A stretch of 64,000 nucleotides of DNA from HGM13862 sp031553915 (GTDB lineage: Bacteria; Bacillota; Dehalobacteriia; UBA4068): assembly GCA_031553915.1 (NCBI GenBank), contig JAVBKT010000017.1:12458-76457 (forward strand), read 5' to 3'. Both the position numbers and the translations under genes were made by a program. Positions within the stretch are counted from its first letter, which is position 1, and each line of letters starts with the position of its first letter. The notes under the pieces were generated by a model. The model did not search any database. It was not told the DNA's origin and was given only the letters and a program-made list of their open reading frames with translations. Of this stretch, positions 1 to 9,452 are shown in pieces.

Positions 1-309
1 ATTATAACATAAAATAGTAATATCTTCCAAATATAGCATTTAACCCTTTGATTTGCTATTCCAGCGGGAGTTTTCAACAATGCCAAATCAGTTACAAATA
101 TGAAATTTAGCAAAAGTTTTTATAAATAGCAGTGATTTTACCATGTTATTATGTTATAATGGCTGCTAAGAACAAAATCCAAATTAGATTCTAGCCTCTA
201 TTTTAGCCAATCGTTTTTTCGTAATAGTTTTATTTTTCCAGAAGAATTAATGACAACATGCGTATCGAAATTCAAGCAAACAACTCTCAAAAATAATCGG
301 GGTGTGAAA
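1..309. other. Left-edge intergenic region
   Basis: AT-rich non-coding stretch before the BMP lipoprotein gene. A TATAAT box at 155-160 could be a -10 element for that gene, but I see no good -35 at the right distance. I found no conserved purine-riboswitch core, tRNA or repeat. Short reading frames on both strands here lack ribosome-binding sites and are probably chance. Confidence 0.5.
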
Positions 310-1434
310 ATGAAAAAATTTATATTAGTCTTTATGTGCCTGGCAGTTATTGTTTGTGTTGCCGCGTGTAGCGCCGAAGACCCTAATATAGCTGCTGATC
401 TTGCCACAGACCAGCCACTGCAAGCTACTAATAATAGCCAAACCTATGAATTAGCCTTGGTGACAGACTCGGGGACTATTGACGATCATGCTTTTAATGA
501 AGGCGCTTGGCTGGGACTAAAAAAATATGCGGATGAAAACCAGATTACCTGCACCTATTACCAACCGGTTGAGGTTTCTGATGACTCCTATGTGCAGACA
601 ATTACCACTGCGATTGAGAATGGCGCTAAGCTGGTGGTTTGTCCGGGCTCATATTTTGAAGTTGCTGTTTATACGGTGCAATATCAGTTTCCTGATGTCA
701 AATTTGTGATTATTGATGGCGAGCCGCGGGCCAAGGATTTTAATACCAGCGCTGTGGAGGCCAATGTTCAGTCCATCTATTTTGCTGAACAGGAAGCAGG
801 TTTTCTTGCCGGCTATGCCGCAGTCAAAAATGGCTTTACCAAGCTTGGCTTTATGGGGGGCTGGGCGATTCCTTCGGTAGTACGTTTTGGCTATGGCTAT
901 ATTGCCGGCGCTGACTATGCTGCTAAAGAGGACAAAGTTACCGGTGTGGAGATTAAATATCAATATACTAATACCTATTTGCCGTCAGAGCTGATCCAAA
1001 CTACGGCTTCTTCCTGGTATAATGCAGGTACGGAGATTATCTTTGGTTGCGGCGGCGCCCTTGGCCAAAGCGTTATGGCCGCGGCAGAACCAATCGGCGC
1101 TTATGTAATTGGCGTTGATATTGATCAAAGTCTGCTTTCCAGCACTGTGGTAGTATCAGCTGTCAAAAATATTCAGCAGGCAGTATACAGCAGTGTTGAG
1201 GATTTTTATAATGCCGAGTTTAAGGGTGGCGAGATAACCCGCTTAAATGTTGCTAATAACGGTGTGGGACTCTCGATGGAAAATTGCAAGCTGGAATTTT
1301 TTACCCAAGAAGATTATGATGCTATTTATGCCAAGCTGGCAGCCGGTGAAATCACTGTTCCCAATGATCAAAGCGGTTATAATGCTGCCAATGAATTGAA
1401 CACTGATAATGTGACAGTAACGGTGATCGAATAA
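310..1434 (+). CDS. BMP/PnrA-family substrate-binding lipoprotein
   Basis: Probable extracytoplasmic binding lipoprotein of the BMP (Med/PnrA/TmpC) family, whose members bind nucleosides or related ligands for ABC uptake. The start at 310 gives a typical lipoprotein signal (MKKF, hydrophobic stretch, then AAC lipobox at about residue 20). An upstream in-frame start at 250 would place charged residues before the signal and is less likely. Family features are the early TDSGTIDDHAFNEGAW segment (residues ~52-67), followed by the GFMGGW and IGVD segments. Length is 374 aa, normal for the family. No permease or ATPase genes lie beside it, so the transporter must be elsewhere or it acts as a sensor-type orphan. 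A strong terminator follows. Confidence 0.85.
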   Translation: MKKFILVFMCLAVIVCVAACSAEDPNIAADLATDQPLQATNNSQTYELALVTDSGTIDDHAFNEGAWLGLKKYADENQITCTYYQPVEVSDDSYVQTITTAIENGAKLVVCPGSYFEVAVYTVQYQFPDVKFVIIDGEPRAKDFNTSAVEANVQSIYFAEQEAGFLAGYAAVKNGFTKLGFMGGWAIPSVVRFGYGYIAGADYAAKEDKVTGVEIKYQYTNTYLPSELIQTTASSWYNAGTEIIFGCGGALGQSVMAAAEPIGAYVIGVDIDQSLLSSTVVVSAVKNIQQAVYSSVEDFYNAEFKGGEITRLNVANNGVGLSMENCKLEFFTQEDYDAIYAKLAAGEITVPNDQSGYNAANELNTDNVTVTVIE

Positions 1435-1490
1435 CTTGTGTTAAAACTACAGTTAGGGTTAACCGTTATCAGATAGGGTGAATAAATAAA

Positions 1491-1524
1491 AGCAAGCGAG
1501 GGAGTACTCCCTCGCTTGCTTTTT
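1491..1524 (+). terminator. Rho-independent terminator after BMP gene
   Basis: Perfect inverted repeat at 1491-1520 (arms AGCAAGCGAGGGA and complement around GTAC) followed by a T run. It ends the lipoprotein transcript. Confidence 0.9.
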
Positions 1525-1587
1525 ATCTTTAGCTAAATATAACTGTCACACTAAAGCAAATAAGCGTTTGCCATATGCAAATTCTGT

Positions 1588-1635
1588 TTGAATATTTGTT
1601 TAAGCGATGCTATAATTGGGTTAGATTAAACTAAC
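1588..1635 (+). promoter_or_regulatory. Promoter with possible operator before methyltransferase
   Basis: TTGAAT at 1588-1593 and TATAAT at 1611-1616 with 17 bp spacing form a good sigma-A-type promoter. Just downstream, GTTAG (1620-1624) and CTAAC (1631-1635) form a small inverted repeat that overlaps the expected transcription start, so it could be an operator. The operator reading is inference. Confidence 0.6.
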
Positions 1636-1659
1636 TTAATTATTAGTGAGGTGATACTA

Positions 1660-2478
1660 TTGCAAACGAAACCTGCTTTGAATATGCAGTCCGTGCAGGC
1701 CACCATGTTGCTGCCCTTGTGGGGGCGGGCGGAATACAGCTTGCAGAACCCTGAGGTACTAAAGGACGATGAGGCTATCAATGATTGCGATTATGATTTT
1801 TCTGCGTTGGCAAAGTCCTTTGGCGAATATGCCGGTATCTGCTATATTGTCCGCGCCCGAAAGATTGATGATACTGTTCAGGCCTTCATCTCCAGGCATC
1901 CAAACGCCACCATCGTTAATATCGGCGCTGGTTTGGATACCACCTTTTCCCGCGTGGATAACGGAAAAATCAAATGGTACAACCTCGACCTGCCTGATGC
2001 CATCGCTTTCCGTCAGACGCTGATTCCGGATTCCGAGCGCAATATATGTATAGCCAAATCATTTTTTGACATGACTTGGTTTGACGATATTGATTTCAAC
2101 AAAGATGATGGCATCTTTTTTGTTGCCGGGGGCGTGTTCCATTATTTTCGTGAGGATGAGCTGAAAGCTGTTGTTGCCGCAATGGCAACTCGCTTTCCCG
2201 CTGGAGAATTATATTTTGATACCGAATCCAAGCGGGCTCTTTCGGTTTCCAACCGTATGGTCAAAAGGACAGGAAACAAAAACGCCATGATGTATTTTTA
2301 TGTAAACGATGTAAACCTTCTGCAACAGTGGTCGCCGCAGATAGCAGAAGCTAGCTGCGAGCCATATTTCAAGGGCAGCGAAAAGAAGAAGAGCTGGTCA
2401 TTTGGCTCTCGGATGAGCATGACACTAGGAAATCTCTTTGGCATGGTGAAGTTTATCCAGATAAAATTTGCCTGCTAA
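1660..2478 (+). CDS. Class I SAM-dependent O-methyltransferase, LCM/PPM1-like
   Basis: 272 aa with a Rossmann-type SAM site: NIGAGLDTTFSRV (residues ~85-97) matches the motif I of leucine carboxyl methyltransferase-like/Tcmp enzymes, followed by the acidic WYNLDLPD loop. In this family such enzymes methylate small-molecule or protein carboxylates or hydroxyls; the substrate is unknown here. I chose the TTG at 1660 because GAGGTG lies about 6 bases upstream; the GTG at 1651 is part of that ribosome-binding site. The PanE-like gene follows after 22 bases and is probably co-transcribed. Confidence 0.75.
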   Translation: MQTKPALNMQSVQATMLLPLWGRAEYSLQNPEVLKDDEAINDCDYDFSALAKSFGEYAGICYIVRARKIDDTVQAFISRHPNATIVNIGAGLDTTFSRVDNGKIKWYNLDLPDAIAFRQTLIPDSERNICIAKSFFDMTWFDDIDFNKDDGIFFVAGGVFHYFREDELKAVVAAMATRFPAGELYFDTESKRALSVSNRMVKRTGNKNAMMYFYVNDVNLLQQWSPQIAEASCEPYFKGSEKKKSWSFGSRMSMTLGNLFGMVKFIQIKFAC

Positions 2479-2500
2479 TTGATTAGTCAGGGAGGGTGCA

Positions 2501-3427
2501 ATGCGCATTTTAGTTTATGGAGCGGGTGTCCTGGGCTGCTATCTGGCGCATGTTTTGCATCGCGGCAATAATGATGTCACCTTGCTGGCGAGCGGTAGCT
2601 GGAAAGCTGTTCTCGACAGCCAGGGGCTGATCATCCTGCACTATGCCCAAATGAAGACCACCTATGATCAGATCAGAACCATTGACACCCTGGCGGTGGA
2701 TGATATCTATGACATCATCTTTGTTGTCATGCAATGCACGCATTTGCAGCCGGTTTTGCCCGTGTTGAGAGAAAACAGCAGCAAGCTCATTGTTTTTGTC
2801 GGCAACAATATCCATCCTCAGGCGATCACCGAAACGGTTTCACCTGATGGCAGCAAGCAAATCCTTTTTGGCTTCCAGACTTCCGGCGGTAGGAGGGAAG
2901 ACGGCAAACTTGTCTGCATTCGCCTGGGCGGACAGATGAGCGTCGGCGGGCTGAAAGCAGAGGATTGCGTAGCCTTCCCGATAATTCGGCAGGCTTTTGT
3001 GGGCTGCAAATATAAGCTGAGCTTTTACGGGAATATGGACGCTTGGCTAAGCAGTCATCTGGCGGATATTCTGCCGATCGCCTACGCTGTTTATGCCTGT
3101 GAAGGCCATCTTACCCGGATAAAAAGAGGCATGTTAGCTGAGGTAATATCCGCCATCAGCGAGGGATATGCGGCGCTGGAGGCACTTGATATCCCTATTC
3201 TGCCGGAGGGTTCGGTGAAATTGATCCGCAATAGGCGGCTCTTGTGCTCTTTAGCGCTGTGGATTGTATGCAAAACCCCTATCGGGCGGCTGGCTGCAAG
3301 CGATCATGCTATGGCCGCTATGGCGGAGATGGCAGCGCTGCATCAGGCGTTCACTGAACTGAAGGATCGCGCCGGTATTAAGACGCCCTGTTGGGATAAT
3401 TTGGCCATCTATATGCCAAAGGTGTGA
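2501..3427 (+). CDS. Ketopantoate reductase family (PanE/ApbA-like) oxidoreductase
   Basis: 308 aa starting with the NAD(P)-binding motif MRILVYGAGVLGCYLAHVL. The middle contains GNNIHPQ and FGFQTSGG segments, and a helical C-terminal domain follows, as in the 6-phosphogluconate dehydrogenase-like fold. PanE itself reduces 2-dehydropantoate for CoA synthesis, but this sequence is divergent and paired with a methyltransferase rather than pan genes, so a different 2-oxo-acid substrate is possible. The ribosome-binding site is GGGAGG. It is second in a two-gene unit ended by the terminator at 3457-3500. Confidence 0.7.
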   Translation: MRILVYGAGVLGCYLAHVLHRGNNDVTLLASGSWKAVLDSQGLIILHYAQMKTTYDQIRTIDTLAVDDIYDIIFVVMQCTHLQPVLPVLRENSSKLIVFVGNNIHPQAITETVSPDGSKQILFGFQTSGGRREDGKLVCIRLGGQMSVGGLKAEDCVAFPIIRQAFVGCKYKLSFYGNMDAWLSSHLADILPIAYAVYACEGHLTRIKRGMLAEVISAISEGYAALEALDIPILPEGSVKLIRNRRLLCSLALWIVCKTPIGRLAASDHAMAAMAEMAALHQAFTELKDRAGIKTPCWDNLAIYMPKV

Positions 3428-3456
3428 CAGAGTTGCAAGAGGAAATGCGTATGAGT

Positions 3457-3500
3457 AGTAATAAATAAAACCCCGCATAAGCGGGATTTTATTTATTACT
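3457..3500. terminator. Bidirectional terminator
   Basis: Long inverted repeat: arms of 20 bases with a single mismatch around the loop ATAA at 3477-3480, with a CCCCGC/GCGGG core and A/T-rich flanks. It serves the PanE-like gene (+) and the convergent amidase gene (-). Confidence 0.85.
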
Positions 3501-4044
3501 ACTCAGGAAACTCAAAGGGTATGCCAAAGTATTGTGTAATTGATAAGACCAGGTTTTGCGCGATCTGCTCGATATTTTCCATAATCCATTGCGCATCCTC
3601 AACATTGTCGTGATAGGCTAACTCTATTAATACAGCAGGGGCGCGGGTATTGTTTAGCTCATACAGCTGGGTAGATGGCACTATGCCTACCAGTTCCGGG
3701 TGGGGATAGATGATTTCCAGATTTGTGGCAAAGATCTCAGCAGCCTGGCGGCCGCGGGGACTATTCGGGTGATAATAGACATCAGACCCCTGCACCTGGC
3801 CGGAAACTGCCGGGGGAGAGGCATTGGTGTGAATAGCGACATGCAGGTCAGGATTATACTCATTGGAGAGCATAACTGAACCGCCTACCCTGAGCGCCGG
3901 GTCATTGCGGGCAAAATCAATGCCTGCTGCGCGCAGATAGGGCTCCATGGCATCAGCAATAAGATTTGTGTAATACTCTTCATTACCGCCGGTTACATAT
4001 TCATTATATTCTTGAGTTGACGGGCTTAAAAAAACTTTTGGCAT
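3499..4044 (-). CDS. N-acetylmuramoyl-L-alanine amidase (Amidase_3, CwlC-like)
   Basis: 181 aa. Zinc amidase that cleaves the bond between N-acetylmuramate and L-alanine in peptidoglycan. Visible motifs: the early ETY-like EEYYTN segment, LHVAIHTNAS (second zinc ligand His), and LIELAYHDN with the catalytic Glu near the end. The start at 4044 follows AAAGGAGTCC closely; an upstream extension to 4125 has no ribosome-binding site. No signal peptide is visible, as in mother-cell lytic CwlC of Bacillus, so release on lysis or a cytoplasmic location is likely. It is convergent with the PanE-like gene. Confidence 0.85.
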   Translation of the reverse strand: MPKVFLSPSTQEYNEYVTGGNEEYYTNLIADAMEPYLRAAGIDFARNDPALRVGGSVMLSNEYNPDLHVAIHTNASPPAVSGQVQGSDVYYHPNSPRGRQAAEIFATNLEIIYPHPELVGIVPSTQLYELNNTRAPAVLIELAYHDNVEDAQWIMENIEQIAQNLVLSITQYFGIPFEFPE

Positions 4045-4160
4045 AGTAGGGACTCCTTTGTTTTTTTTACATAATATGCGCCTCACGCGTAAAGTATCAA
4101 TATAAGGCACAGGGAAAAGCATCAAAAATGGCGAATATTATCCAAGTTAGTTAACTATTG

Positions 4161-6401
4161 ATGAGGGATACGAAGATATTGGATAAATTAAACCAAGAAC
4201 AAAGCAGAGCAGTTAATTCTCCTGGACAACATGTTTTGGTTGTAGCAGGAGCGGGCAGCGGTAAAACCAGAGTTTTGGTTCACCGCTTAGCTTGGTTGAT
4301 TGAAGAAAGACAGATCAACCCCAATCATATCATGGCAGTTACCTTCACCAATAAAGCTGCAAATGAGATGAAAGAGCGGGTAGAGGATATGACCGGTATT
4401 AATACCCGGTGGATGTGGATTGGTACTTTTCATTCGCTGTGCAGCCGGCTGCTGCGTATGGAAGCTGAAAATTTTGGCATTGCGCGTGATTTTGTCATCT
4501 ATGATGATGCGGACAGCAAGGCCTTGATTAAACGCGGCATTGCTGATTTGGGCCTTGTCACCGAAGAAAAAGATTATCATCCCGCTGCTGTTTTGGCGCA
4601 AATATCCGACGCCAAAAACAGGCTGCAAACGCCCGGCGAATATGAGCAGGTGGCCTCAGATATCTGGACGCAAAATGTGGCGAGGATTTACCGCCGCTAT
4701 CAAAACATGCTCAAGGCAGCCAATGCCTTCGATTTTGATGATTTGCTCACCCAAACAGTATGGCTTTTAGAAAAGCACCAGGAGGTGCTCGACCGCTACC
4801 GTGAACGTTTCTCACATATTCTGGTGGATGAATATCAGGATACCAATCATTGCCAATACCGTTTTATTCGCCTTTTAGCTGGGGATCAAGGCAGCATTTT
4901 TGCCGTTGGCGATCCTGACCAGTCTATTTATAAGTGGCGTGGTGCGGATATTTCCAATATTCTTGATTTTACCAAGCATTACCCAGATTGTGTCGAGCTG
5001 CAGCTTAACCAAAATTACCGCTCTACGCAGAATATTCTTGATGCGGCTAATGCGGTTATTGCCAATAATCTGGCCCGTAAAGAAAAAAACCTTTATACTG
5101 ATGCTGGCGCAGGCGAAAAGCTGACTTATTATCATGCTAATACTGACCGTGAGGAAGCCTATTATGTCTTGCAAACCATAGCTCATTTGGTAGCGGAAGG
5201 ATATTCGCTTTCTGATTGCGCGATATTGTTCCGCACTCACGGCCAAAGCCGTCTCTTTGAACATGAATGCGTTAGGTTTAATATTGATTACCGCATCTAT
5301 GGCGGCCTCAAATTTTATGAACGCAAAGAAGTTAAGGACACCCTGGCCTATTTGCGTCTGGCAGCTAATCCATATGATACCGAGGCTTTACGCAGAATTT
5401 ATAATGAGCCTAAAAGAGGCATCGGCAAAAGCAGCTGGGATAACTTGGTGGCAATTGCAGAAGCTAACGATAAACCGCTATGGGACGTTTTGGCTAATAT
5501 CAAAAACGAAGACGGCTTTAACAAAGCAGCAAACAAGAAACTGTATGATCTGTATCAGCTGCTGTGCCGGCTGCATGACTTTTCGGAAACAGGCGGCACA
5601 ATTGCGGAGCTAGTTAGTGAAGTTTGGCGCAGTACTAATTATCAGGAAATGCTGGCCAATGACCCCAAAAAAGAGGAAAAACAGGAGATTCTCGAGCAGT
5701 TTTTTGATGCAGCCAGTGATTTTGACCGCTATTATCAGGAAAACTATGAAACTATCCCCGAGGAAGAGCCAGACAGCCCCTTGCTCTCCTTTTTGAACCA
5801 GGTGGCCTTGGCTACAGACATGGATTCATCGTCCGAAAATCAGGACTATTTAACCTTGATGACTCTTCATGCTGCCAAAGGTTTGGAGTTTCCCGTCATT
5901 TTTCTGGTAGGGATGGAGGAAGGGCTTTTCCCGCATAAGAGGATAATTTTCAGCCCGAGTGATGAGGAAATGGAAGAAGAGCGCAGGCTGTGCTATGTGG
6001 GCATGACCCGCGCCAAAGAGCGGCTGTATTTGACAGCAGCTATGAGCCGCCAGCAATGGGGGCGTTATGAGAATAATAAAACCTCCCGCTTTATCGGCGA
6101 GATTCCGGAAGCCTTAATGGATAAATCCGGATCGTATCAGCAGGCGGAAAATAATAGCTATAAAAAAGCGCAGCCCAAGCCGAAAAGGGAATCATTGTTT
6201 GTGCAAAACAAGCCCCTGCTTGCGCCAGCCAAACAGGTTGAGCTGATCTCAGTGGGCGATAAGCTGCGGCATGCCAAGTTTGGCGATGGGGTAGTGGTAA
6301 AAATTACTGGCGGCGGCGAGGATATGCTGTTGGAAGTAGCCTTCCCTAATCTTGGCATCAAGAAACTGATTTGGAAATATGCTCCGGTGAAAAAAATTTA
6401 G
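4161..6401 (+). CDS. pcrA: ATP-dependent DNA helicase PcrA/UvrD
   Basis: 746 aa superfamily 1A 3'-5' helicase for excision repair, rolling-circle replication and removal of RecA filaments. Motifs in order: Q motif LNQEQSRAV, Walker A AGAGSGKTR, Ia TFTNKAA, II DEYQDTN, III GDPDQSIYKWRGAD, IV QNYRST, V TLHAAKGLEFPVIF and VI YVGMTRAKERLYL. The C-terminus has the PcrA-type VGDKLRHAKFGDGVV tail. The start is uncertain: ATG at 4161 has no clear ribosome-binding site, whereas TTG at 4179 lies 9 bases after GAGGGA and would give the usual short PcrA N-terminus. It heads the run that continues into ligA and the hyp genes. Confidence 0.95.
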   Translation: MRDTKILDKLNQEQSRAVNSPGQHVLVVAGAGSGKTRVLVHRLAWLIEERQINPNHIMAVTFTNKAANEMKERVEDMTGINTRWMWIGTFHSLCSRLLRMEAENFGIARDFVIYDDADSKALIKRGIADLGLVTEEKDYHPAAVLAQISDAKNRLQTPGEYEQVASDIWTQNVARIYRRYQNMLKAANAFDFDDLLTQTVWLLEKHQEVLDRYRERFSHILVDEYQDTNHCQYRFIRLLAGDQGSIFAVGDPDQSIYKWRGADISNILDFTKHYPDCVELQLNQNYRSTQNILDAANAVIANNLARKEKNLYTDAGAGEKLTYYHANTDREEAYYVLQTIAHLVAEGYSLSDCAILFRTHGQSRLFEHECVRFNIDYRIYGGLKFYERKEVKDTLAYLRLAANPYDTEALRRIYNEPKRGIGKSSWDNLVAIAEANDKPLWDVLANIKNEDGFNKAANKKLYDLYQLLCRLHDFSETGGTIAELVSEVWRSTNYQEMLANDPKKEEKQEILEQFFDAASDFDRYYQENYETIPEEEPDSPLLSFLNQVALATDMDSSSENQDYLTLMTLHAAKGLEFPVIFLVGMEEGLFPHKRIIFSPSDEEMEEERRLCYVGMTRAKERLYLTAAMSRQQWGRYENNKTSRFIGEIPEALMDKSGSYQQAENNSYKKAQPKPKRESLFVQNKPLLAPAKQVELISVGDKLRHAKFGDGVVVKITGGGEDMLLEVAFPNLGIKKLIWKYAPVKKI

Positions 6402-6410
6402 TGAGGCAAT

Positions 6411-8423
6411 ATGCAGCCAGAAACAGCAAAACAAATGATCGAAAAATTAAGAGAAGAGCTGAACGAGCATAATCATGCCTATTATGCCCTGGACGCTCCC
6501 TTGGTTAGCGACAGCGAATATGACACTCTGATGCAGGAGCTAAAAGCCCTTGAAGAGGAGTTTCCGCAATTAATCAGTCCAGATTCTCCTACACAGAGGG
6601 TGGGCGGAGAAATATTGCCGACCTTTGCGGCGGTGGCTCATCCCCAGTCTTTGCTGTCCTTGGAAAACGCCTTTGGTGCGGAAGATATCGAAAGTTTTGT
6701 GAGGAAAATAGCCAAGGCAGGCATAGAGAACCCTTCTTTTGTCGTCGAGCCAAAGATGGATGGACTCACCCTGCGCGTGACTTATCGCAATGGCCGCTAT
6801 TTTTCCGCCGCTACCAGAGGAGACGGGCTAAGCGGCGAAAATGTTACCGCTAATGCACGGATGATTGCTAATCTGCCTGCTCAACTGCGTCAGGATTTGC
6901 CCTTGCTTTCGCTGCGCGGGGAAGCTTATATGCCGAAGAAAAATTTTGCTGAGCTGAATGCCGCCAGAGAAGAAAACGGAGAGACGCTTTTTGCCAACCC
7001 GAGAAATGCGGCCGCAGGCAGCTTGCGTCAGCTTGACGCAAATGTTACGGCCAGGCGCAAGCTGGAGATTTTTTTCTATGATATTTTGGAGCTTTCCGGT
7101 AGGAAAATTGCCAGTCAAGAGCAGCTATTGGCCTATTTGGCTGATTTGGGATTGCCGGTTAACCCGGAAAAACGGCTTTGCCATAATAGTGCGGAAATAA
7201 TTGCTTATCTGGAAGAGATGACAGAAAAAAGGCATCAGTTGCCCTATGATATTGACGGCATGGTAATTAAGCTGAGTGATATGGCCGCGCGGCCAAAATT
7301 AGGCGCCACCGGCAAGTTTCCGCGCTGGGCGATTGCTTATAAATTCCCCCCGGAAGAAGCGGAGACAGTGGTGCGGGATATTATTGTCGGCATTGGCCGC
7401 ACCGGAGCCATGACCCCGGCCGCAGTATTAGAGCCAGTTTTCTTGGCCGGCAGCACCATTAGCCATGCCACGCTGCATAATGAGGATAATGTTCGCGATA
7501 AAGATATCCGCATTGGCGATCAGGTGCTGATTCATAAGGCCGGAGATGTGATTCCGGAAATTATTTGTGTTCTCACGGAAAAACGTACTGGCGCAGAAAG
7601 AGAATTTGTGATGCCGCAAAACTGTCCTATCTGCGGACAGCCAAGCGTGCGGCCGGAAGGAGAGGCTGTACGCCGTTGCGTTAATATCAATTGCCCGGCG
7701 AGAATCTTTGAAGCTATTGTCCACTTCGCTTCTAAAAAGGCGATGGATATTGAAGGCCTGGGGCCGGGAGTGGTGCAGCGCTTGCTGGATCAAAAACTGA
7801 TTGATAATATTGTCGGCCTTTATTATCTGCGCCACGAGCAGCTTACTGTTTTAGATGGCTTTGCTGATCTTTCTGCTGATAATTTGCTTGCGGCAATCAG
7901 CAAAAGCAAAGAAAAGCCACTATCGAGGCTGCTCTTTGCCTTGGGTATCCGTCATGTCGGCGAAAAAGCGGCAAAAGTGCTGGCGGCAAATTTTACTGAT
8001 ATTGACGACTTGATTAATAGCAATGCCGAGACCTTAACATCTATTGCGGAGATCGGCCCGATTATGGCGCAAAGTATTGTTGATTTCTTTGCTGAGGCGC
8101 GTAATTTAGAGCTGATTGACCAGCTTAAACTAGCGGGATTGAACATGTGCGGTGAGGATGATGTATCTAAAGGCGATTTGCCATTGGCTGGCTTAAGTTT
8201 TGTCATTACCGGCACACTGCCCGGGATGGGCAGGGAAAAGGCCCAGGAGATGATCGAAAAAAATGGCGGTAAAACCAGCGCCTCTGTCAGCAAAAAGACG
8301 AGCTATTTATTGCTAGGCGAAAACCCCGGCAGCAAGGCGGATAAAGCGCGGCAATTAGCAGTAACGATTATTTCTTTGCCGGAACTTTTGGCTATGATTG
8401 AGGGAGAAGCGATTAATGCATGA
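6411..8423 (+). CDS. ligA: NAD-dependent DNA ligase
   Basis: 670 aa, full length. Joins nicks in duplex DNA using NAD+. Domains in order: Ia domain with HNHAYYALDAPLVSDSEYD, adenylation domain with the nucleotidyl lysine motif PKMDG (~residue 119), OB fold, four-cysteine zinc finger (CPICG ... CVNINCPAR, ~405-430), helix-hairpin-helix repeats, and a C-terminal BRCT domain (GLSFVITGTLPGM onwards). It starts 9 bases after pcrA, a common Bacillota arrangement. Its 3' end overlaps the hypA start by 8 bases, so ligase and hydrogenase maturation appear translationally coupled. Confidence 0.97.
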   Translation: MQPETAKQMIEKLREELNEHNHAYYALDAPLVSDSEYDTLMQELKALEEEFPQLISPDSPTQRVGGEILPTFAAVAHPQSLLSLENAFGAEDIESFVRKIAKAGIENPSFVVEPKMDGLTLRVTYRNGRYFSAATRGDGLSGENVTANARMIANLPAQLRQDLPLLSLRGEAYMPKKNFAELNAAREENGETLFANPRNAAAGSLRQLDANVTARRKLEIFFYDILELSGRKIASQEQLLAYLADLGLPVNPEKRLCHNSAEIIAYLEEMTEKRHQLPYDIDGMVIKLSDMAARPKLGATGKFPRWAIAYKFPPEEAETVVRDIIVGIGRTGAMTPAAVLEPVFLAGSTISHATLHNEDNVRDKDIRIGDQVLIHKAGDVIPEIICVLTEKRTGAEREFVMPQNCPICGQPSVRPEGEAVRRCVNINCPARIFEAIVHFASKKAMDIEGLGPGVVQRLLDQKLIDNIVGLYYLRHEQLTVLDGFADLSADNLLAAISKSKEKPLSRLLFALGIRHVGEKAAKVLAANFTDIDDLINSNAETLTSIAEIGPIMAQSIVDFFAEARNLELIDQLKLAGLNMCGEDDVSKGDLPLAGLSFVITGTLPGMGREKAQEMIEKNGGKTSASVSKKTSYLLLGENPGSKADKARQLAVTIISLPELLAMIEGEAINA

Positions 8424-8781
8424 AATGTCTTTGATGAGCGGGATTTTGGCCAAAGCTGAGCAAGCGCTTGAGCCGTATCAGGTGAGGCAAATCAACAGCA
8501 TTACTGTGCAAGCAGGTGTTCTGGCCAATCTTTTGCCGGATGCCTTTGCTTTTGCTTTTGAATGTCTAAGCGGAGGAACAGTCTTTGCGGGCGCAAAGCT
8601 GATTACCGAACAAAGGCCAATCACAGCGCGCTGCCAGCAGTGCAATATCCAGTTTGAAGAGGAAAGCTTACCACTAATCTGCCCGCAGTGTCATGATAAT
8701 CAAATAGTGATTATCAGCGGCGATGAAGTGTTTTTGACAAGTATTGATTTTGAGGAAGAAGGCGCAAATAATGCAGATTGA
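8416..8781 (+). CDS. hypA: Hydrogenase nickel incorporation protein HypA
   Basis: 121 aa. Delivers Ni2+ with HypB to the hydrogenase large-subunit precursor. The correct start is ATG 8416, giving MHEMSLM with the Ni-binding His2; the ORF open from 8398 would hide this residue. The zinc site is the pair CQQC (~76-79) and CPQC (~94-97). AGGGAGAAG precedes the start inside ligA. It overlaps hypB by 11 bases. Confidence 0.95.
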   Translation: MHEMSLMSGILAKAEQALEPYQVRQINSITVQAGVLANLLPDAFAFAFECLSGGTVFAGAKLITEQRPITARCQQCNIQFEEESLPLICPQCHDNQIVIISGDEVFLTSIDFEEEGANNAD

Positions 8782-9451
8782 GCTTAATGCCAATATTATG
8801 GATACCAATAATGCCTATGCCGCCCAAAACAGGTCACTGTTAGCGGCCAAGAAAATTGTAACCCTAAATATAATGGGCTCTCCCGGCGCCGGTAAAACGA
8901 CGTTTTTGGAGCGGCTGATTGCCGTGCTAGCGGCCAAAACTAGAGTAGCGGTGATTGAAGGAGATTTAGCGACCGCTAAGGATGCCCAGCGTATAGCAAT
9001 AACCGGCGCGGAGGTTATTCAGATTAATACTGACGGCGGCTGTCATCTGGACGCAAAAATGATTAGCCAGGTATTGCCCGGCTTTAAACTTGACCAGACA
9101 GAGCTGCTGATTATCGAAAATGTCGGCAATCTTGTTTGCCCGGCTGGCTTTGACCTTGGCGAAGATATCCGTGTGGTGATGCTGAGTGTTACCGAAGGAA
9201 CGGACAAGCCCAGCAAGTATCCTGCCACTTTTTTTGAGGCGGACTGGGTGATTATTAATAAAATTGATTTACTGCCTTTCACTGATTTTGATTTAGCAGC
9301 TGCCAAGGCTGATATCCTCGCGATTAAGCCGGAGGCGCAAATATATGACTGCTGCTTTCGCATTGGCTTTGAGCAGGGATTAGATGCTATAGCTGATGAC
9401 ATCTTCAACAAAATAGCGGCTAAACAAAGCAGCGGACAAGCGGAGGGTTGA
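8771..9451 (+). CDS. hypB: Hydrogenase nickel incorporation GTPase HypB
   Basis: 226 aa SIMIBI-class GTPase that drives nickel transfer from HypA. Motifs: Walker A GSPGAGKTT (~residues 38-46), switch region EGDLATAKDAQRI, metal-site GGCHLDAKM, ENVGNLVCPAGFDLGE, and NKID. It lacks both the N-terminal CxxCGC site and a His-rich stretch found in some homologues, so it is a minimal HypB. The start at 8771 lies inside the hypA end. Confidence 0.95.
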   Translation: MQIELNANIMDTNNAYAAQNRSLLAAKKIVTLNIMGSPGAGKTTFLERLIAVLAAKTRVAVIEGDLATAKDAQRIAITGAEVIQINTDGGCHLDAKMISQVLPGFKLDQTELLIIENVGNLVCPAGFDLGEDIRVVMLSVTEGTDKPSKYPATFFEADWVIINKIDLLPFTDFDLAAAKADILAIKPEAQIYDCCFRIGFEQGLDAIADDIFNKIAAKQSSGQAEG

Positions 9452-9452
9452 G

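Noticed and set aside
1..309. Possible purine riboswitch ahead of the nucleoside-type binding lipoprotein
   Set aside because: No conserved three-way-junction core could be found on inspection.
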